Source: an uncultured Alphaproteobacteria bacterium
GTDB lineage: Bacteria > Pseudomonadota > Alphaproteobacteria > Caulobacterales > Caulobacteraceae
Assembly: GCA_903909375.1 (NCBI GenBank)
Contig: CAIVVM010000029.1
Span: 1-64,000, forward strand
Length of the DNA stretch: 64,000 bases
Direction of reading: 5' to 3'
The notes below the pieces were generated by a model, which saw only the letters and a list, made by a program, of their open reading frames with translations, ran no database searches and was not told where the DNA came from. Positions 62,387 to 64,000 of the stretch are shown here, one piece after another; position 1 is the first letter of the stretch, and each line of letters starts with the position of its first letter. Position numbers and translations under genes: made by a program.

Positions 62387-62523
62387 ATAGCGAGGCCGCC
62401 GGTCCTGGAATCGCTTGATCGCCGGGCGCCAAATCGCGCCTAATGCGCGACGGATAGGGAGGCCGGGTCATTCACGATTTCCTGGAATGGGCAAGGACGC
62501 TGCAGAAGGAGGCGGTGGGCGCG

Positions 62524-63261
62524 ATGGAGCCTACCGACGCGGTGGCCAATATCTCCTTGGCCGAGCAGGTGGCCGTCCGGCTGTCGCAAGCCATTCTGCG
62601 TGGAGAGTACCCGCCAGGCTCGCGCCTGCCGGAGCCAGAACTCGCCGCCAAATTCGGCGTGAGCCGGGGGCCGGTGCGCGAGGCCCTGTTTCATCTGGTG
62701 CGGGAAGGAATGGTCCAGTTCCGGCCCCGGCGCGGCGTGATCGTCCGCCAAGCCCGCGCCCGCGATGTGGTCGATCTCTATAATGTCCGCGGGGTCCTGT
62801 TCGGCTACGCCTGCCGATTAGCCGCACCAGCCATGGACACGGGCCGCATCGCGCGTTGCCGGGAGGGCGTGGCCCTTCTGCGGTCCATGGCGGGAGATGC
62901 AAGCAAGACTTCCCTGCAGTTCCTGGAAGTCCGGACCGCCATCGCCACCGTCATCGGCCTGGCTGTGGGCAACCGTGTCCTGCTCGACGAGATGGAGCGG
63001 CTCAACCGGCGCGCCCTGCTGCACTTCGCCGCCTTCGATCGGCTGGAGCGCCGGGCGGAGTCGGTGCGCATCTGGGAGGCCCTGCTGGACGCCTTCGCCG
63101 CCGGTGACGGCCTGGCCGCGGAGCAGGTGGCGATCCGGCAGGTAAGCGCCTCGCGAGATGAAATCCTTAGACTCGTCGAGGCGGCTGGCGAAACGGCCGA
63201 GACCGGGCGGGGCCAGTCCCGGTCCAAATCCGCTCCGCAGATTTCGGACAATGCGCCTTAG
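62524..63261 (+). CDS. GntR-family (FadR/FCD type) transcriptional regulator
   Basis: 245 aa: N-terminal GntR winged helix (about 10-78: PPGSRLPEPELAAKFGVSRGPVREALFHLVREGMVQFRPRRGV) and a helical FCD sensing domain (about 85-225). It is the only regulator in the cluster and the best candidate to bind the shared promoter module. ATG 62524 follows AGAAGGAGG; GTG 62515 is only 2 bases from it and less likely. No copy of the module is seen before this gene itself. Confidence 0.87.
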   Translation: MEPTDAVANISLAEQVAVRLSQAILRGEYPPGSRLPEPELAAKFGVSRGPVREALFHLVREGMVQFRPRRGVIVRQARARDVVDLYNVRGVLFGYACRLAAPAMDTGRIARCREGVALLRSMAGDASKTSLQFLEVRTAIATVIGLAVGNRVLLDEMERLNRRALLHFAAFDRLERRAESVRIWEALLDAFAAGDGLAAEQVAIRQVSASRDEILRLVEAAGETAETGRGQSRSKSAPQISDNAP

Positions 63262-63333
63262 GCGAGGATGACGCACGTCAGGCACAACGGGGGCCGACAC
63301 TCTCCCTGCGCGATCCGGTTGCCGCCCACGCGA

Positions 63334-64000
63334 TCACGCCCTCGACGTCTCCTGGCCAAAAGCTCGAGATGCCAGTGCGTAGAGCGCAGCCGGACAGGCA
63401 AAAATCGGTAGCAGGGCTAGCAGGGCGGCGCGGAGTGCGCTTGCCGGATCGCCGCCATGCAGGTCGCTCATGACTCCGACTGCGAGCGGGCCGAGGCCGG
63501 CGCCGATGAGGTTCGCCACGAACAGCGAGAAAGCCGATGCGAAGCCTCGCAGGTTGGCCGGGGCGATGGTCTGGATCATCGCGTAGGCGGGGCCGTAGGC
63601 CATGGAGGCACAGGCGGTCCCAAGGAACACCAGGCCCATGGCGACCCTGGCATCGGTGACCAGCAGTACGCCCAGCAGGGGCAGGAAAGCTGCCACGTAG
63701 GAGAGGCTGGCAAGCCTTAGCGCCCACCGAGCGTCGCGGCGCATAAGGCCCGTCGCGACGGTCCCTCCGACCAGCATCCCGCTGATCGCGCCAAGGCCAT
63801 AGCTGAGGCCGAACTGCACGCCGACCGCGGCGACCGGCATCGAGAAGGCGCGGGCGAAGTAGCTGGGCAACCACTGCAGCAGGCCGCTCATCGCAAACGC
63901 GCCGAGGGCAAACCCGCCCATCAACAGCTGGAAGGACCGGCGCTTCAGCAGGACGCCAGGTGCGCCTGCGGGAGGCCTGATGGACGCGGGCGCCTGCGTC
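63334..64000 (-). CDS. MFS transporter, C-terminal half (runs off the window)
   Basis: The minus-strand frame stays open to the window edge, so the N-terminal half lies beyond base 64000. The visible part starts in the central cytoplasmic loop (LLKRRSFQLLMGGFALGAF) and holds the second six-helix bundle, with FLGTACASMAYGPAYAMIQTIAPANLRGFASAFSLFVANLIGAG resembling the MFS of the preceding operon. It converges on the GntR gene. Confidence 0.82.
   Translation of the reverse strand, partial: TQAPASIRPPAGAPGVLLKRRSFQLLMGGFALGAFAMSGLLQWLPSYFARAFSMPVAAVGVQFGLSYGLGAISGMLVGGTVATGLMRRDARWALRLASLSYVAAFLPLLGVLLVTDARVAMGLVFLGTACASMAYGPAYAMIQTIAPANLRGFASAFSLFVANLIGAGLGPLAVGVMSDLHGGDPASALRAALLALLPIFACPAALYALASRAFGQETSRA

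Noticed and set aside
1-64000. CRISPR arrays, rRNA genes, further tRNA genes
   Set aside because: I looked for regular direct repeats and for rRNA or cloverleaf patterns on both strands and saw none apart from tRNA-Sec. A covariance-model scan would be the decisive check.

Overview
The window comes from a high-GC alphaproteobacterium, most probably a member of the Caulobacteraceae (Phenylobacterium/Caulobacter type). This is inferred from a PopA-like receiver-receiver-degenerate GGDEF protein, a CYP153-type P450, several TonB-dependent receptors, Tad-pilus TadE/TadG proteins and the overall gene style. No 16S gene is present to settle it.

Layout. (1) 1-17.3 kb is mostly core metabolism and repair: an IS30-type transposase tail at the left edge, an acetyltransferase, cysK-sseA, cfa, the LPS inner-core operon kdsA-hldE-hldD, a DUF3089 protein, an MDR oxidoreductase, a DUF2817 peptidase, recG, and sdhE-mfd. 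(2) 17.3-25.5 kb holds popA, an SDR plus CaiB-type racemase pair, a YihY membrane protein, tusA and a divergent Tad pseudopilin cluster (tadG against two TadE-like genes). (3) 25.5-39.9 kb holds a TetR-controlled CYP153 P450, a complete peptide ABC transporter (oppABCDF-like, with an unusual FN3 domain in the OppC subunit), a TonB receptor, and a TetR/acyl-CoA ligase/acyl-CoA dehydrogenase lipid-oxidation cluster. (4) 40-46.9 kb holds an ECF sigma factor with a membrane partner, decayed mobile or foreign DNA (integrase remnant, inactivated YgjP peptidase fragment, DUF2855 fragment), and an amidohydrolase/metallo-hydrolase operon opposite an AraC regulator.

(5) 46.95-64 kb is the most interesting part. 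It combines an uptake and catabolic gene set (GPH symporter, large TonB receptor, serine hydrolase, YeiH exporter, ThDP-dependent lyase, two TauD-family dioxygenases, two MFS transporters, a GntR/FCD regulator) with selenocysteine machinery: a 5'-truncated selA remnant, intact selB, and selC (tRNA-Sec), whose first 12 nt overlap the end of selB. Immediately downstream lies a GrdB-family selenoprotein gene interrupted by an in-frame UGA (Sec156, motif U-P-N-C) with a SECIS-like hairpin right after it. Ordinary gene calling would split this gene in two. The promoters of the TonB receptor, the ThDP enzyme and the selenoprotein operon share one module (AAACTG..TTGACA, 18 nt, AAGG), which suggests one regulon that couples uptake, carbon-carbon lyase/dioxygenase chemistry and a selenoprotein in what looks like an aerobic organism. 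The substrate cannot be read from the sequence.
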